Below the pieces are notes generated by a model that saw nothing but the letters and a program-made list of their open reading frames with translations, was not told where the DNA came from and made no database searches. From Acidimicrobiia bacterium (GTDB lineage Bacteria; Actinomycetota; Acidimicrobiia; Spongiisociales; SHLN01), in NCBI GenBank assembly GCA_030624805.1, contig JAUXJL010000151.1, forward strand, positions 1-5,764: a stretch of DNA of 5,764 nucleotides, written 5' to 3'. This document shows, one piece after another, positions 4,261-5,764 of the stretch. Within the stretch, counting starts at the first letter, position 1. The number at the start of each line of letters is the position of its first letter. The translations under genes and the position numbers were made by a program.

Positions 4261-5764
4261 TCAGCAAATACCGGTGCCCGGCGTCGCCTGAAAACTCACA
4301 ACGAAATCAGCCAGGTTGTTGCCGAGATCCGCGCACCCGTTGAAGCCCCGGGCGTAGCTGCGGTCGAAGGTATCAAAGTCGTCGTAATCCGGAAGCGGGC
4401 TGCCTTCGGCAGCACTCAAGCCCCAGGCGACAGCATCAACCACTGCGGGAGCGTTCTTGAGTTCGAGGAGGCCGTCCGGGAAACCCAGCCACGGCGTCGG
4501 GATGAGGCCGTTGTACGTGTCGTCCTTGAAGCCCGGGTAGGTAGAGCCCGCTGCCACCACATAACGGTCACCCGGATTGACGATCGATCCAGTCTGGAAC
4601 GTGTGGAGCACGGATCCAAACAATTCCAACGTCCAGCCGCTGACGTCCACGACACCGGCGGTCGGGTTGAGGACCTCGATGAACTCGTCCTCGAACCCGA
4701 GTGGGCCGCCTGTCCGGAATTCCGCGATCGCCAGATTGGCGGCGGCGGCCGGAGGAGCACACGGTGTCACCGGAGCGCTGCTGTTTTGTGGCGTGCTCAG
4801 GCCGTGCCTCCGTACAAAGTCGGACCAGTTGTCATCACTATCTGTGCAGCTACCGAACGTAAGGCCGTCGCGCCGCTCGAAGCTGCCGTCGATACCGGTA
4901 GTAACCCACGTCGGTAGCGGCGTCCCCTCGCCCAACGTGGGCCCCGCGCCGTAGTGAAAGGCCTCAACCTGGGCGTCGGCGACGGTGAGGATCTGGACGT
5001 CACCCCAGGTCGGGCCGAAGAGCACTCCCGAGGTCACGCCGTCGGCTCCGAGCCCGGCCGCGACCGAGGGGTGCGACACCAGGTAGTGCTGCCCCGGGTT
5101 GAGCGTGAAGGACGGGAATGTGTAGAAATCGACGTTCACTCCGCTGGTCACATGCAGCTTCCATCCTGTCAGGTTGATTGCCCCGGAACCTGCGTTGAAG
5201 ATCTCTACGAACTCATCATCAGCTCCCAGGGGGCCATCTGGCCGGAATTCACTGACGACGATCTGAGGCTTGACGACCGTAATGTCAAAGGCCTGAGTCG
5301 GCGACCTGTCGACCCCACCATTAGCCGTTCCGCCGTCGGCTTGAGCTTCGATGGTGATGGTCGCCGAGCCGAACTCTCCGGGAGCAACGGTGTAGACGAG
5401 GGTGCCGGTCGAAGCCACGAGCGGGGGAGCGGAGAACAGTGCCGGGTTGGTGTTTCCGGTTGTGTTGAAGACAACGGATTGGCCGGATTCGTTGGCAGGA
5501 CCCGGGCTGATCGCGGTCGCCCACCCGACGATCGAATGAGCGCCGGAGTCGGCCAGCTGAGTCTGGTCCGGGCCCTTGGTGAAACTGGGAGCATCGTTGA
5601 CCGGATCAACCGTGACCTTGAAGGGTTGGACCGGCGAGGTGTCCTGACCGCCATTGGCGGTCCCGCCGTTGTCCAGAAGCCTGAGCTGGATGTTGGCCGT
5701 GCCGATGGCGTCCGGCGCCAATGCGAAGCTGAGGTCACCGGTGGAAGAGTCGACACTCGGAAGC
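4261..5764 (-). CDS. C-terminal 500 residues of a large secreted protein with Ig-like repeats and two lamin-tail domains
   Basis: The frame is open from the window edge to TGA at 4261, so the start and any signal peptide lie outside; the TTG at 5721 is internal. Numbering the visible residues 1-500: the end of one Ig/cadherin-like surface repeat (1 to about 60, closing VNDAPSF), a second such repeat (about 61-165), then lamin-tail domain 1 (about 167-335) and lamin-tail domain 2 (about 343-500). The repeats share GGTANGG at 33-39 and 144-150, a 111-residue period. The lamin-tail domains share EFR..GPLG..DEF.E (172 and 348, offset 176) followed by a .GW.L strand. Each ends in a Cys pair (306/335 and 477/500), plausible extracellular disulfides. 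The composition is rich in Gly, Asp and Thr, as in exported actinobacterial proteins. No LPXTG, membrane helix or sorting tail is seen: the chain stops at PGTGIC. Bacterial lamin-tail domains often accompany secreted nucleases or surface adhesins; the actual function is unknown here because the N-terminal part is missing. Confidence 0.85.
   Translation of the reverse strand, partial: LPSVDSSTGDLSFALAPDAIGTANIQLRLLDNGGTANGGQDTSPVQPFKVTVDPVNDAPSFTKGPDQTQLADSGAHSIVGWATAISPGPANESGQSVVFNTTGNTNPALFSAPPLVASTGTLVYTVAPGEFGSATITIEAQADGGTANGGVDRSPTQAFDITVVKPQIVVSEFRPDGPLGADDEFVEIFNAGSGAINLTGWKLHVTSGVNVDFYTFPSFTLNPGQHYLVSHPSVAAGLGADGVTSGVLFGPTWGDVQILTVADAQVEAFHYGAGPTLGEGTPLPTWVTTGIDGSFERRDGLTFGSCTDSDDNWSDFVRRHGLSTPQNSSAPVTPCAPPAAAANLAIAEFRTGGPLGFEDEFIEVLNPTAGVVDVSGWTLELFGSVLHTFQTGSIVNPGDRYVVAAGSTYPGFKDDTYNGLIPTPWLGFPDGLLELKNAPAVVDAVAWGLSAAEGSPLPDYDDFDTFDRSYARGFNGCADLGNNLADFVVSFQATPGTGIC
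4264..5265 (-). repeat. Tandem duplication of the lamin-tail domain within the secreted-protein gene
   Basis: Two diverged copies of about 170 codons follow each other, offset by 528 bases. The best-kept block is the coding DNA around CCGGAATTC, at 5242-5250 and 4714-4722, encoding the SEFR and AEFR starts of strand 1. The proteins align from there through GPLG, DEF(V/I)E, (T/S)GW.L, NPG and the terminal Asn/Asp-rich Cys segment. The divergence shows an old duplication, not a recent one. Confidence 0.75.

Noticed and set aside
4225..4917. Plus-strand open frame of 230 codons opposite the lamin-tail gene
   Set aside because: It is the shadow of the second lamin-tail domain, where the repeat structure proves the minus-strand frame.

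Overview
The window is the 5' part of a bacterial respiratory complex I (NDH-1) operon, read entirely on the minus strand, plus the 3' end of an unrelated extracellular protein gene upstream of it. Reading from high to low coordinates: a gene for a large secreted protein, open at the window edge (5764 to 4261); an 85-base spacer with a plausible promoter and a strong ribosome binding site; then nuoA (4175-3771), nuoB (3771-3307), nuoC (3310-2771), nuoD (2771-1353), a 106-base gap carrying a perfect heptamer tandem repeat, nuoE (1240-623), and the first half of nuoF (626 to the window edge at 1). No convincing gene lies on the plus strand. The long plus-strand open frames are antisense shadows in GC-rich coding DNA.

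The genes form a tightly packed transcription unit: A-B and C-D meet at TGATG, B-C at ATGA and E-F at GTGA. Only D-E is separated. NuoA is a membrane subunit at the junction of the two arms. NuoB holds the terminal N2 cluster, and NuoC and NuoD complete the quinone-reducing module. NuoE and NuoF start the NADH-oxidising module: FMN and the NADH site in NuoF, a 2Fe-2S cluster in NuoE. NuoG and the remaining membrane subunits should follow beyond position 1.

The organism looks like a high-GC bacterium with GTG starts and separate nuoC and nuoD genes. The NuoD motif RMNHNYVRPGG, with Asn-His where mitochondrial homologues have His-Ala, is of the kind I associate with menaquinone-using Actinomycetota. 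Together with the lamin-tail/Ig-like surface protein this suggests an actinobacterium, perhaps an Acidimicrobiia-type lineage. That placement is inference from protein resemblance, not a database result.

I found no clearly new multi-gene system. The points most worth a second look are the heptamer array inside the operon with a short ORF running through it into the nuoE start, an acidic N-terminal extension of about 89 residues on NuoD, the Asn at the N2-adjacent His position of NuoD, and the tandem lamin-tail repeats with paired cysteines in the upstream protein.
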